Source: DAHUYF01 sp035509275
GTDB lineage: Bacteria > Pseudomonadota > Alphaproteobacteria > ATCC43930 > CGMCC-115725
Assembly: GCA_035509275.1 (NCBI GenBank)
Contig: DATJLU010000036.1
Span: 62,001-126,000 of the forward strand
Length of the DNA: 64,000 nt
Reading direction: 5' to 3'
In this document: one piece after another, positions 49,728-60,000 of the stretch
Position numbering within the stretch: the stretch's first letter is position 1
Layout: each line of letters begins with the position of its first letter
The notes under the pieces: generated by a model
The model's input: only the letters and a program-made list of their open reading frames with translations
What the model was told of the DNA's origin: nothing
The model's database searches: none
Translations under genes and position numbers: made by a program

Positions 49728-51236
49728 TCACCCTTTCCTGCGTTCCGCCGCGCCGGCGGCGAGGCCGACCAGCGCCTTGCGATCGATCTTGTTGGTGCCG
49801 GCAAGCGGCAGCTCGTCGAGGAACCACACCCGGCGCGGATGCTGGTAGGCAGGCGCGTGGGCCAGCGCGTAGTCCTTCACCTGCTGCTCGCCGATCGCCG
49901 CCCCCGGCGCCCGCACCACGAAGGCGACCGGCTTCTGGCCCTTGATCTCGTCCGGCACCGCGACGACGCAGGCCTGCTGGATCGCCGGGTGACGCTCGAG
50001 CAGCGCTTCGACCTCGCCGGGATAAATGTTCTCGCCACCGCTGACGAACATGTCGTCCGCCCGCCCGACGAAATAGTAGAAGCCGTCCGCGTCCCGGCGG
50101 AACACATCGCCGCTGATGTAATAGCCGTCCGGCGTCATCACCTTGCGGGTCGCGTCCGGCAGCTTGTGGTAGCGCGTCATCAGCGCCGGGCAGCGCATCT
50201 GCAGCACACCTTCCTCGACCGACGGGTCGCTGCCGTCGCCAAGCCGCACATCGACCACCGGCAGGGGATGACCCACCGAGAGCGGCGGCTGCGGCAGGCC
50301 GCGAGGATGCGCGCCGAACACGACCGGCCCGGCCTCGGTCGTGCCATAGGCGTTGAAGATCGCCGCATTGGGAAAAGCCGCCCGCGTCGCATCGTAAAGC
50401 CCCTGGGTCACCGGCGCCGAGCCCATGCGCAGCAAGGTCACCGACGACGTATCGAGCCGCGCCATGAGATCGCGCTCGCGCAGCAGCATGGCGATCATCG
50501 GCGGCACCGAGGTGAGCCAGGTACAGCCAAAGCGCTCGATCGCCGCGCCATAACTTTCCGCGGTGAAGCCCGGCAACAGCACCACCGTGTCGCGCTGCCA
50601 CATCGTGCCGTGGCAGGTGCCGAGAGCGTTCATGTGATAGAGCGGCGCCGCCACCAAGACCCGCTGCATCCCCGGCGCCGGCCGCCGCAGCCGCGCCTGC
50701 AAGGCCCAGAGATGGCTCGCATGCGACAGCACGACCCCTTTCGGCCGTCCGGTCGAGCCCGAGGTGTAAAGGAACATCGCCGGCGCAGTGGACGGCAGCT
50801 CGACGGCGGCGAACGGGCCGGGATCGAGCATGGCCTCGAATTCGGCGCCGAATTCGATGACCGGCAGGTCGCTTGGACATTGCGCGCGCCGTGGCGCATC
50901 GCACAGCACCAGCCGGGCATCGCAGTCGCGCAGCACGAGATCGACGGTATCGGCCGGGAATTTGAAATTGACCGGCACCGCCACCAGGCCGGCGCGCATG
51001 ACGCCGAGAAAGCTGAGCAGGAACTCCGCCCGGTTCGCCGACAGGATGGCGACGCAATCGCCGCTCCTGAGGCCGCGCTTCAACAGGCCGCGCGCCACGG
51101 CGTCTACCAGCGCATCGACCTCGGCATAGCCGTAGCTCCGCGGACCCTCGGGAGCACCGACATCGATCAGCGCCGGCGCGGAGGGATCGCCCTCGCGCGA
51201 GATCGCGTCACCGAGGTTATAGGGCGCCGGCCTCAC
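49728..51236 (-). CDS. Acyl-CoA synthetase / AMP-binding ligase (copy 2)
   Basis: 502 residues from a GTG at 51236 that overlaps the preceding stop (GTGA). Same motifs as the enzyme at 41294-42808: LYTSGSTGRPKGVVLSH, NAYGTTEAGPVVFGAHPRG, YFVGRADDMFVSGGENIYPG, GTNKIDRKALV. The two are very similar over their whole length, so they are paralogues. It follows the DUF2817 deacylase, which could supply the acid that this ligase activates. Confidence 0.9.
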   Translation of the reverse strand: MRPAPYNLGDAISREGDPSAPALIDVGAPEGPRSYGYAEVDALVDAVARGLLKRGLRSGDCVAILSANRAEFLLSFLGVMRAGLVAVPVNFKFPADTVDLVLRDCDARLVLCDAPRRAQCPSDLPVIEFGAEFEAMLDPGPFAAVELPSTAPAMFLYTSGSTGRPKGVVLSHASHLWALQARLRRPAPGMQRVLVAAPLYHMNALGTCHGTMWQRDTVVLLPGFTAESYGAAIERFGCTWLTSVPPMIAMLLRERDLMARLDTSSVTLLRMGSAPVTQGLYDATRAAFPNAAIFNAYGTTEAGPVVFGAHPRGLPQPPLSVGHPLPVVDVRLGDGSDPSVEEGVLQMRCPALMTRYHKLPDATRKVMTPDGYYISGDVFRRDADGFYYFVGRADDMFVSGGENIYPGEVEALLERHPAIQQACVVAVPDEIKGQKPVAFVVRAPGAAIGEQQVKDYALAHAPAYQHPRRVWFLDELPLAGTNKIDRKALVGLAAGAAERRKG

Positions 51237-52318
51237 CACTGGGCGAGCCCGGCCAGCGCCTGGCGGGTGATGTCCAAGCCGTGGCGGATGGTGCTGCTGC
51301 GCCAGCCCTGGTCGACGGGACAGAAGGCATCGAACATGTCGGCGCGCAGCATGGCGTAACGCTCTTCGCGCGGATCGGCACGGAAGCGCAGCCAATTGTC
51401 GAGGCGCAGCGCCTTGCCCATGGTCGGGCCGCGGGTGCCGAATTCGATGACCGCGCCGCACATCGGACGATTGCCGAGATAGCGCTGCATGCCGTTGAAA
51501 ACGAGGCCGGTATAACCGGGACGCGCCATGCCGTGCGGGCGCTGCCCGCGCACTCGTTCCTCGCCCCACCAGCGGCACGCCTTCTCGAACAGCGCACCGT
51601 CGGGCTCGTTGAAGCACAGGAAGAACGGCTCGCCATAAGCGCCGATGCCGGTATGCCAGTCGATGAAGGCGACGCGCTCGGCGGCGGCGAAATGCTCGCG
51701 CGCAATCGTCTCGAGCGTCAGGTTCGACCACTCGCGCGCCGTGCCGCCGAAGAAGAGACCGTCGGGGTGATCGTATTGGCCCCGCGCCAAAGTATCGAAC
51801 AGCGCGTCGGCGCCATGGCGTTCGCGGAAGCCGTCCATCGCCGCCACCGCCCGCCCCTCTTCCGCTTCGGTCCAATCGCCGACCACCAAAGCCTCATGCA
51901 GCTCGTCATAGCCGCGGTTGGCAGGACGCGCCGCGTGGTCGACGAAGTTGCGATTGAGATCGACATTGTTCTCGGTGGTCCGGCTGCAATGCGCGAAGCC
52001 GTAAGGATTGAGGGCGTGCACCAGCACGACCTTGATGTCGGCCGGCAGACGCGCGGCGTCGCCGCTGCCGAGCCAGGCGATCTGGATCGCCGAGCCGGTA
52101 TAACCTTCTTGGCCATGGGTGCCGCTGATCGCCACGAATTGCCGCGGCGCCGTCTCCGCGCCGAGCGAGGCGACGTCGATCGAGAGCGCCGTGCCGTCCG
52201 GCCCACGCGCCGTCGAATGGGAATAGTGCGCGAGCCGGGCGCCGGCGCCCTCGGCAGCGGAAAGAAATTTGCGCCGGGCGCCGGCATAGTCGAGCGCGTA
52301 GCAATCGTAGAATTCCAT
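51233..52318 (-). CDS. DUF2817 zinc carboxypeptidase/deacylase-type enzyme
   Basis: 361 residues from the ATG at 52318. M14-type metal centre: SGTHGQEGYTG with His68 and Glu71, NRNF in VDLNRNFVDHA (substrate Arg), and the third ligand in FIDWHTGIGAYGEPFFLC; later VIEFGTRGP and FCPVDQGWRSSTIRHGLDI. Removes acyl groups from amino acids or splits a peptide-type bond. Adjacent acyl-CoA synthetase suggests hydrolysis of an N-acyl amino acid followed by CoA activation. Confidence 0.85.
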   Translation of the reverse strand: MEFYDCYALDYAGARRKFLSAAEGAGARLAHYSHSTARGPDGTALSIDVASLGAETAPRQFVAISGTHGQEGYTGSAIQIAWLGSGDAARLPADIKVVLVHALNPYGFAHCSRTTENNVDLNRNFVDHAARPANRGYDELHEALVVGDWTEAEEGRAVAAMDGFRERHGADALFDTLARGQYDHPDGLFFGGTAREWSNLTLETIAREHFAAAERVAFIDWHTGIGAYGEPFFLCFNEPDGALFEKACRWWGEERVRGQRPHGMARPGYTGLVFNGMQRYLGNRPMCGAVIEFGTRGPTMGKALRLDNWLRFRADPREERYAMLRADMFDAFCPVDQGWRSSTIRHGLDITRQALAGLAQW

Positions 52319-52337
52319 CGCCCCCGTCCCCTCCCGG

Positions 52338-53186
52338 CTACTCCACGAACTCGACGGTCGCGCCAAATGCCTCGCTCGCCGGCACGACCAGCCGTTCCCC
52401 GCTGCGCTTGAGGCGAACGCCATTGCGCTCGAGAGCCCGTTGCGTGTCCTCGAGACGGCGCACCCGGAAACCGAGCCCGACCGGATAGGTGGCACGACCA
52501 GCCGCATCGGGGAGTGCCGCGCCGAAGCCATCGGCGACCGCCGCCGGGCTCAGCATGTCGAAGCGGCTCAGGCCGACGGTCAGCGTAAACCCGCCCGCCA
52601 TCGGCCGCACCGCATCGCGGCCGAACATCCGCCGATAGAGCTCGGCGGTGGCATCGGGATCGGCGGCGCAGATCACGGCTCGGGCAACGCCGACCGTGCC
52701 ATTGGCGTGGCGGCGCCATTCGTCGCGCCAGACCAGATGGCGGGTGAAGTGGTGGCAGAAATAGACCCGGCCGTAAGGCGCCGCGCTCGGCTCCATCCGA
52801 ACGACGCGAAACCGGGCATCCTCCTTGCCGTTCGCCATCTCGACCGGACGGGAGAACTCGACCGGCTCGGCGACGGCAAGGCCCGCTTGCTGCAGCGCGC
52901 CATAAAGGCGCAACGAGTCCTCGGTGCCGAACACCAGCCCGTTCAGCCCGAACGGCGCGCGCAGGATGTCGCCGCGCATGCTCTCGACTCCCGGCTCGAG
53001 ACCGATCAGCTCGAGGTAGTCGGTGCCAAAAATCGCTAGATGATTGATGGTGCCGAGCGTATGGCGGCCGCGCGGCGTCAGCGCGAAGCCAAGGCGGCGA
53101 TAGCAGGCGGCCGCTTCGTCCATCCGGTCGCGGGCATTGACGACGACGTGATCGAGTGTCGGTGTCGGCGGCACTATCTCAGTCAT
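52338..53186 (-). CDS. VOC (glyoxalase) superfamily protein
   Basis: 282 residues from the ATG at 53186. Two beta-alpha-beta-beta-beta modules: PTLDHVVVNARDRMDEAAAC, YRRLGFALTPRGRHTLGTIN, HLAIFGTDYLELIGL; then VICAADPDATAELYRRMFGR. His and Glu at the module ends (HLAIF, YLELIG) could hold a metal. Acts as dioxygenase, isomerase or binding protein; substrate not predicted. Start overlaps the DUF6356 stop (ATGA). Confidence 0.82.
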   Translation of the reverse strand: MTEIVPPTPTLDHVVVNARDRMDEAAACYRRLGFALTPRGRHTLGTINHLAIFGTDYLELIGLEPGVESMRGDILRAPFGLNGLVFGTEDSLRLYGALQQAGLAVAEPVEFSRPVEMANGKEDARFRVVRMEPSAAPYGRVYFCHHFTRHLVWRDEWRRHANGTVGVARAVICAADPDATAELYRRMFGRDAVRPMAGGFTLTVGLSRFDMLSPAAVADGFGAALPDAAGRATYPVGLGFRVRRLEDTQRALERNGVRLKRSGERLVVPASEAFGATVEFVE

Positions 53187-53431
53187 GGTGCAGCATCCGA
53201 ATTTGGGCTCGGTTGGGCGGGCGTCTTGATGCGATGGACGATCATCCCGTCGTAGAGGCGCCGCACCGTCGACGAGCCGTTGGTCGCGAAGACGAACGGC
53301 AGCACCCCATGCACAAAGCATGCAAACCCGGCGCCGATCATGCGCACGGAAAAGCCCCACGCCGAGCGCAAATGCTCGCCATAGGATTCGCCGACCGAAG
53401 CCGGATGCTCGGTGAATGACAGGCGCGCCAT
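53183..53431 (-). CDS. DUF6356 family protein
   Basis: 82 residues: MARLSFTEHPASVGESYGEH, LRSAWGFSVRMIGAGFACFV, HGVLPFVFATNGSSTVRRLY. The 'FTEHPASVGE-Y-EHL' start and 'MI-AG-AC-VH--LPF' membrane segment define DUF6356, a small envelope-associated family of alphaproteobacteria with no known function. Coupled to the VOC gene by ATGA. Confidence 0.85.
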   Translation of the reverse strand: MARLSFTEHPASVGESYGEHLRSAWGFSVRMIGAGFACFVHGVLPFVFATNGSSTVRRLYDGMIVHRIKTPAQPSPNSDAAP

Positions 53432-53584
53432 CGGGCCCCCTCTCGCTCCGCCGCGTTGAGCCGCGGTTGTGACGCCGTTAAGCCTAGGCTCGGGCGCCCG
53501 GAATCGGCTTGCAAAACTGTCGCGCTACCTGACAATTTGAGCAAGCGGATTCCACTTTTAGTGCAAATCGAGGCTTCGGATTGC

Positions 53585-54046
53585 ATGGATCGGATCGATG
53601 AGAGAATCCTGACCTGCCTGCAGGAAGACGCAACCATGCCGGTCGCGGAGATCGCCGAGCGTGCCGGGATTTCGCCCTCACCCTGTTGGCGCCGCATCCG
53701 CCGGCTTGAGGAAGAAGGCGTCATTCGGCGCCGGGTCGCGTTGCTCGATCCGATGAAGCTGCGGGTGGGCGTGACGGTGTTCGTCAGCATTCGAACCAGC
53801 CACCACAACACCGAGTGGGCCGAACATTTCTGCCGGGCCGTCAGTCAGATCCCCGAAGTCCTCGAATTTCATCGCATGAGCGGCAGCGTCGACTATCTCC
53901 TGCGCGTCGTCGTCCCGGATATCGCCGCTTATGACGGGGTCTATAAGCGGCTGATCAAGATTGCCGACCTGCTCGATGTCAGCTCCAGCTTCTCGATGGA
54001 GCAGATCAAATACACGACGGCCCTGCCGACCAATTACGCGCCGTAA
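53585..54046 (+). CDS. Lrp/AsnC family transcriptional regulator
   Basis: 153 residues from the ATG at 53585; the frame is open upstream but the internal start MDRIDERILTCLQEDA is the family start. HTH: MPVAEIAERAGISPSPCWRR, IRRLEEEGVIRRRVALLDP. RAM sensor domain: VTVFVSIRTSHHNTEWAEHF, EVLEFHRMSGSVDYLLRVVV, DLLDVSSSFSMEQIKYTTAL. Senses an amino acid and likely controls the divergent DUF6356/VOC operon and the amino-acid transporter downstream. Confidence 0.92.
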   Translation: MDRIDERILTCLQEDATMPVAEIAERAGISPSPCWRRIRRLEEEGVIRRRVALLDPMKLRVGVTVFVSIRTSHHNTEWAEHFCRAVSQIPEVLEFHRMSGSVDYLLRVVVPDIAAYDGVYKRLIKIADLLDVSSSFSMEQIKYTTALPTNYAP

Positions 54047-54382
54047 GCGCCCAGGCCCGGCCTGCCGACACACTTCTATATATTACCCGCAGCCGTCGGC
54101 AGCACGCTCCACCTAAGGCGCGCCTTCGGCACCGCACCATAGACCCTTCGCCGCCTGCCGTGCGGGCCGGCACCGAGCGTCAAAGCCTGCCCGTAAATTG
54201 TTCACCTGTCTTGGAATTGGGCGGACCGACGAAGTCGCGATAGGGGATTCCCGCGAAAACTGCCGGAACCTGTCGTGGCACGAGCTTTGCTGCATCAGCG
54301 AAGGCCGCGTGATGCCGCACACGGCCGACCCGGTGCAATCCGCGGATGGCCCCTCTTCCGACATTTTCCTGAAGGCGAAGCA
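54047..54382. other. 336-base spacer before the amino-acid transporter operon
   Basis: No gene seen. It includes an AT-rich TTCTATATATTACCC tract near 54075 and moderately structured GC-rich DNA. The transporter promoter and Lrp-type binding sites are probably here, but no clear -35/-10 pair or repeated site could be identified. Confidence 0.4.
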
Positions 54383-55261
54383 ATGAAAAGCAGCAGCAAT
54401 CCGTCCGGCGCAACCGGTCGCCAGCGCCGCGGCGCGTGGCACGCCGGCCGCCGCTTGGCTCTTCTCCTGGCCGCGCTGGTCGCCCCTGGCGCGCTGGCTC
54501 CCGTGCATGCCGCGCCTTCGTCGCTGCTGCCTCCCGACGTGGCAAAGGCCGGCAAGATCACCTTCTGCAGCTTCGTCGACCTGCCGCCGGTCGAGTTCAT
54601 GGACGCTTCCGAAAAGCCGGTCGGTTCCGACGTCGAGCTGGCGCAGGGCATCGCCAGCCGCCTCGGCGTCACCGCCGATTTCAACAACATGCCTTTCGCC
54701 GGGCTGATCCCGGCGCTGCTGGCCGGCCATTGCGACGCGATCATCTCGCAGCTCTTCATCAAGCCGCCGCGCGAGAAGGTGATCAATTTCATCCCCTACA
54801 TGTATTCGCACGAGGTCATCCTGCTGAAGAAAGGGACGACGGGCATCGACTCGCTCGCCGACCTTTCCGGCAAGAAGGTCGCCGCGGTCACCGGCACGAC
54901 GGCCACCAACCTCCTCGAGGACGAGAACGCCGAGCTCAAGACCGCAGGCAAGCCGCTGATCGACATGGTCATGTTCCCGGAAAGCACCCCGGCGCTGCAG
55001 CAGCTGCAATTCGGCCAGGTGACGGCCTATGGCGTCGCCTTCGAAGCGGCGGCCTATTACGCCCACAAGGAGCCCGAGCTCTTCGTCACCGGCGGCAAGC
55101 CCTATTACAAGATTCTGACCGGGATCGGCCTGCGCAAGGACGAGACCCAGCTGCAGCAGGCGATGGCGACGGCATTCGCCCAGATGCGCAAGGACGGCAG
55201 CTACCACCAGATCCTGGTCAAATGGGACATCGAGCAGGACGAGCTGCCGCAGGATCAGTAG
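54383..55261 (+). CDS. Polar amino-acid ABC transporter binding protein
   Basis: 292 residues from the ATG at 54383. Signal region LALLLAALVAPGALAPVHAA, then family 3 motifs: GKITFCSFVDLPPVEFMDAS, VGSDVELAQGIASRLGVTAD, NMPFAGLIPALLAGHCDAII, LADLSGKKVAAVTGTTATNL, and QFGQVTAYGVAFEAAAYYA. Binds a polar amino acid or analogue. First gene of a three-gene transporter operon; seven bases before the permease. Confidence 0.92.
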   Translation: MKSSSNPSGATGRQRRGAWHAGRRLALLLAALVAPGALAPVHAAPSSLLPPDVAKAGKITFCSFVDLPPVEFMDASEKPVGSDVELAQGIASRLGVTADFNNMPFAGLIPALLAGHCDAIISQLFIKPPREKVINFIPYMYSHEVILLKKGTTGIDSLADLSGKKVAAVTGTTATNLLEDENAELKTAGKPLIDMVMFPESTPALQQLQFGQVTAYGVAFEAAAYYAHKEPELFVTGGKPYYKILTGIGLRKDETQLQQAMATAFAQMRKDGSYHQILVKWDIEQDELPQDQ

Positions 55262-55267
55262 GCCGCG

Positions 55268-56047
55268 ATGTCTTTCGACTGGTCATTCTTCTGGCATTAC
55301 CTGCTCGAGCCGAGTTCCGTCTATCTGAACGGGCTTCTGCTGACCGTCGTCCTCAGCGTCGTCTCGCAGCTCTTCGGCACGGCGCTGGGACTGGCGGCGG
55401 CACTGGCGCGGCTCGCGACCTTCCGTCCGCTGCACATGGCGGCGCGGTTCTATATCTGGGTGATGCGCGGCACGCCGCTGCTGGTGCAGATCGTCTTCAT
55501 CTATACCGGCCTCGCCGCCGCCAACATTCTGCGCTTCCATGATGTGCATCTCGGCTTCTTGCTCATCGCCGGCAACGTCCAGGCGGGCATCCTCGCGCTC
55601 AGCCTCAACGAGGGCGCCTATATGGCCGAGATCATCCGGGCCGGCATCGCCTCGGTCGATCACGGCCAAGCCGAGGCCGCAAGCTCGCTCGGCATGACGC
55701 GCGGGCTGCTGATGCGGCGCATCGTCCTGCCGCAGGCGCTGAGGCTGATCATCCCGCCGCTCGGCAATCAGTTCAACATCATGCTGAAGAACAGCACGCT
55801 GGTGAGCATCATCGGCGTGCCGGAGCTGCTGCTGATCACCGAGTCGATCAACTCGGCGACCTTCCGCACCTTCGAGCTCTATACGGTGGTCGGCCTCTAC
55901 TTCCTTACCCTCACCACGCTTTGGGGCTTGGCGCAGCGCGGCATCGAGGCGCGCTTTGCCGCTCCCTCGCCTGCGGGCGCTGGCGCCGTGGCTGGGCGCC
56001 CGCGTCGCTTCGCGCTCCGCAATCTAATCAATGCGGGATCGCCATGA
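55268..56047 (+). CDS. Polar amino-acid ABC transporter permease
   Basis: 259 residues. GLLLTVVLSVVSQLFGTALG, then the His/Glu-type permease features RGTPLLVQIVFIYTGLAAAN, LNEGAYMAEIIRAGIASVDH, GQAEAASSLGMTRGLLMRRI (EAA loop), VLPQALRLIIPPLGNQFNIM, and LKNSTLVSIIGVPELLLITE. Membrane channel of the transporter. Stop overlaps the ATPase start (ATGA). Confidence 0.93.
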   Translation: MSFDWSFFWHYLLEPSSVYLNGLLLTVVLSVVSQLFGTALGLAAALARLATFRPLHMAARFYIWVMRGTPLLVQIVFIYTGLAAANILRFHDVHLGFLLIAGNVQAGILALSLNEGAYMAEIIRAGIASVDHGQAEAASSLGMTRGLLMRRIVLPQALRLIIPPLGNQFNIMLKNSTLVSIIGVPELLLITESINSATFRTFELYTVVGLYFLTLTTLWGLAQRGIEARFAAPSPAGAGAVAGRPRRFALRNLINAGSP

Positions 56048-56880
56048 TGGGCAGCGTCGCCGAAAGCCCGGCCGCGGCCGCCATCGTCGCGCCCAAAGCC
56101 GCTGACGACGTTGTCGTCGAGGCGGTCGACGTCCACAAGTGGTTCGGCGCCAGCAAGGTGCTGGACGGCGTCTCTCTCTCGGTGCGCCGCGGCGAGACGG
56201 TGGTGATCATCGGCCCGTCGGGCTCGGGCAAAACCACCTTCGTGCGCTGCCTCAACCACCTCGAGACGATCCAGCAGGGCGTGATCCGCGTGAACGGGCA
56301 TTTCATCGGCTATCGTCTGCGCAACGGCAAGATGGTGCCGGACCGCCCACGCAACATTGCGCGCCAGCGCCGCGATGTCGGCATGGTGTTCCAGCGCTTC
56401 AATCTGTTCGCCCACATGACCGCGCTCGAGAACATCATCGAGGCGCCGATCCGCGTGCGCCGCATCGCACGCGACGAGGCGGCGGCGACGGCGCGCGCGC
56501 TGCTCTCCCGGGTCGGGCTCGGCGGCCGCGAGAACGCCTATCCCGCCCAGCTCTCCGGCGGCCAGCAGCAGCGCGTCGCCATCGCTCGCGCACTCGCCAT
56601 GCGCCCCGCCGTGATGCTGTTCGACGAGCCGACCAGTGCGCTCGACCCGGAAATGGTGGGCGAGGTCCTGGCGGTGATCCGCGAGCTTGCACAAGACGGC
56701 ATGACCATGATCGTGGTCACGCACGAGATGGACTTCGCCCGCGAGGTCGCCGATCGGGTGGTGGTGATGGACAAGGGCGCCATCATCGACAGCGGCACGC
56801 CGCACCACGTCTTCGTCGACTCCCGCCATCCGCGGCTGCGCGCTTTCCTGGCAAAGACCCGGTTCCAAGCGGCGTCGTAA
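56044..56880 (+). CDS. Polar amino-acid ABC transporter ATPase
   Basis: 278 residues. Walker A VIIGPSGSGKTTFVRCL, Q-loop GMVFQRFNLFAHMTALENI, signature LSGGQQQRVAIARALAMRP, Walker B VMLFDEPTSALDPEMVGEVL, His switch VVTHEMDFAREVADRVVVMD. Typical GlnQ/HisP-type ATPase with an extra N-terminal Ala-rich segment of about 20 residues. Powers uptake through the permease just upstream. Confidence 0.95.
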   Translation: MMGSVAESPAAAAIVAPKAADDVVVEAVDVHKWFGASKVLDGVSLSVRRGETVVIIGPSGSGKTTFVRCLNHLETIQQGVIRVNGHFIGYRLRNGKMVPDRPRNIARQRRDVGMVFQRFNLFAHMTALENIIEAPIRVRRIARDEAAATARALLSRVGLGGRENAYPAQLSGGQQQRVAIARALAMRPAVMLFDEPTSALDPEMVGEVLAVIRELAQDGMTMIVVTHEMDFAREVADRVVVMDKGAIIDSGTPHHVFVDSRHPRLRAFLAKTRFQAAS

Positions 56881-57056
56881 GGCGCGCCCGCGCCGAGGTG
56901 AGAGCGAAAAGCGCCGCCTGCACGATCGACGACGACGCGCCGATCCCTAGACGAATCAAGGTCTTGTAGGTTCCAGGGACGTTGCTCCCGATCGGCAGAC
57001 CCGGTGGCGCAGTTCTTGCACCGATTGGGGCGGGAGCTCGGGAGGCATGATCGTCG

Positions 57057-60000
57057 ATGGCGATCCAGGTCGCGCTGACGCATAAGACCAATTACCGCTA
57101 CGACCGCCTGGTCCGCTTGGGGCCGCAGACCATCCGGCTGCGGCCGGCGCCGCATTGCCGCACGCCGATCCTGAGCTACGCGCTCACCGTCGCGCCCAAG
57201 CGTCACTTCCTCAATTGGCAACAGGACCCGCAATCGAACTATATCGCGCGCTATGTCTTCCCCGAGCCGACGACCGAATTCCGGATCGAGGTCGATCTCG
57301 TCGCCGAGCTGGCGGTCATCAATCCCTTCGACTTCTTCCTCGAGAAGGACGCCGAAACCTATCCCTTCGCTTACGAGCCGGCGCTCGCGCGCGAGCTGCG
57401 CCCCTATCTCGAGACCGAGCCGGTCGGCGCTTTGCTCGCCGCGCTCTTCGCCGAGATCGATCGCCAGCGCATGGCCACCATCGATTTTCTGGTCAATCTC
57501 AACCGGCTGGTACAGAGGCGCATCGGCTATCTCATTCGCCTCGAGCCGGGAATCCAGAGCTGCGAGGAGACGCTGCGCCGCGGCAGCGGCTCCTGCCGCG
57601 ACAGCGCTTGGTTGCTGGTTCAGCTCGCGCGCGGCCTCGGCTTCGCCGCGCGTTTCGTCTCGGGCTATCTCGTCCAGCTCACGCCCGACCAGCGGCCGCT
57701 CGACGGGCCCGCCGGTCCCGAGACGGACTTCATCGATCTGCACGCCTGGACGGAGCTCTATCTCCCCGGCGCCGGTTGGGTCGGGCTCGACCCGACCTCG
57801 GGCCTGTTCGCCGGCGAAGGCCACATACCGCTCGCCTGCACGCCCGATGCGACCAGCGCCGCGCCGGTAAGCGGCGGCGTCGATCCCTGCGAGGTGCGCT
57901 TCGACCATGAGATGAGCGTGGTCCGCATGCGCGAGCAGCCGCGGGTGACCAAGCCTTACGACCACGCGAGCTGGACGCGCATCGACACGCTCGGCCAAGC
58001 GGTGGATCGCGACCTCGCCGCGGGGGATGTGCGCCTCACCATGGGCGGCGAGCCGACGCTGGTGTCGATCGACGACATGGACGGCGCCGAATGGAACACC
58101 GCGGCGACCGGCCCCGCCAAGCGCCAGCGCGCGGCCGATCTGGTGGCGCGCCTCAAGGCGCGCTACGCGCCGGGCGGGCTGCTGCATTTCGGCCAGGGCA
58201 AATGGTATCCCGGCGAGAGCCTGCCGCGCTGGGCGCTCAGCATCTACTGGCGGCGCGACGGCGATGCGATCTGGGCCAATGGCGATTATCTCGCGCGCGA
58301 AGATCGCGATTACGGCTTCGGCCCGGCGGAGGCGGAGCGCTTCACCACCGCGCTGGCGCAGCGGCTCGGCATTGCCGCGCGCATGGTGCATCCGGCCTAT
58401 GAGGATCCCTGGCACTATTTGAAGCTCGAGAGCGCGCTGCCGCTCAACGCCGACCCCTTCGACAGCAAGCTCGAGGACGAGGAGGACCGCGCGCGGCTGG
58501 CGCAGGTCTTCGCGCGCGGCCTCGGCCAGCCGGTCGGCTATGTCCTGCCGATCAACCGCCGCCACGAGGCGAGCGGCCCGGTCTGGTTGTCGAGTCCCTG
58601 GCCGGTCCGCCAGGAGCGGCTGCTGCTCAGTCCCGGCGACAGCGCCATCGGCTATCGCCTGCCACTCGCCTCGCTCCCTTGGGTCGCGACCTCAGATTAT
58701 CCGCAGATCATCGAGCGCGATCCCTTTGACGAAGCCCCGCCCTTGCCGCCGCATCCCGGGCGAGCCACACAGCGCGCCGAGATCAAGGGTCCGACAGAGC
58801 CGCTGCGGCGCCGCGATCCCGCAACCATGGCGGCGCTCAACGCGGAGCCGCTGGAGCGTGGCCGCTCCGCGCCCTGGGTGGTGCGCACGGCGCTTTGCGT
58901 CGAGCCGCGCCGCGGAAGCCTCTATGTCTTCATGCCGCCGGTGGCGCTGCTCGAGGATTATCTCGAGCTCATCGCCAAGGTCGAAGAGACGGCGATCGAC
59001 ACCGCCTTGCCGGTGATCATCGAAGGTTACCCGCCGCCGCGCGATTCGCGGCTCCTCAGCCTGTCGGTGACGCCCGATCCCGGCGTCATCGAGGTCAACA
59101 TCCATCCCGCCGCCAGCTGGCGCGAGCTCGCGCGCCGCACCATCGACCTCTACGAAGATGCGCGGCAGAGCCGACTCGGCGCGGAAAAGTTCCTGCTCGA
59201 CGGCCGTCATGTCGGCACCGGCGGCGGCAATCACATCACCGTCGGCGGTCCCACCGCCGCCGACAGCCCGTTTTTGCGCCGGCCGAGTCTGCTGCGCAGC
59301 CTCATCGCCTATTGGCAAAATCACCCCGCGCTCTCCTATCTCTTCTCGGGCTTGTTCATTGGTCCGACGAGTCAGGCGCCGCGAGTCGACGAAGCGCGCG
59401 ACGAGGCGCTTTACGAGCTCGAGATCGCCTTCGCCGAAATCGACCGACTCGGCGATTCCGCTCCGCCTTGGATGATCGATCGCGCGCTGCGCCATACGCT
59501 GACCGACGTTACCGGCAACACGCATCGCGCGGAATTCTGCATCGACAAGCTCTATTCGCCGGACAGCGCCGCGGGCCGACTCGGCCTGGTCGAGATGCGC
59601 GGCTTCGAGATGTCGCCGCATGCCGAGATGAACCTTACGCAGCAACTGCTTGTTCGCGGCTTGATAGCCGGTTTTTGGCGCCAGCCTTACAGAAATCGCT
59701 TGGTGCGATGGGGTACGGAGCTGCATGATCGCTTCATGTTGCCGTTTTTTGTCGAGCAGGATCTGCGGGACGTGATCGGCGACCTCGAGCGTCTCGGCTA
59801 TGAGTTCGACGTCGAATGGTTCCGGCCGCATCTGACCTTTCGCTTTCCCGTGCTCGGCAGCGTCACGCATCGCGGCATTCACCTGGAGCTGCGGCATGCC
59901 CTCGAGCCGTGGCATGTGCTGGGCGAAGAGCCCGGCGCGGGCGGCACGGTGCGCTTCGTCGACAGCTCGGTGGAGCGGCTGCAGCTCCGCGTCAGCGGCA

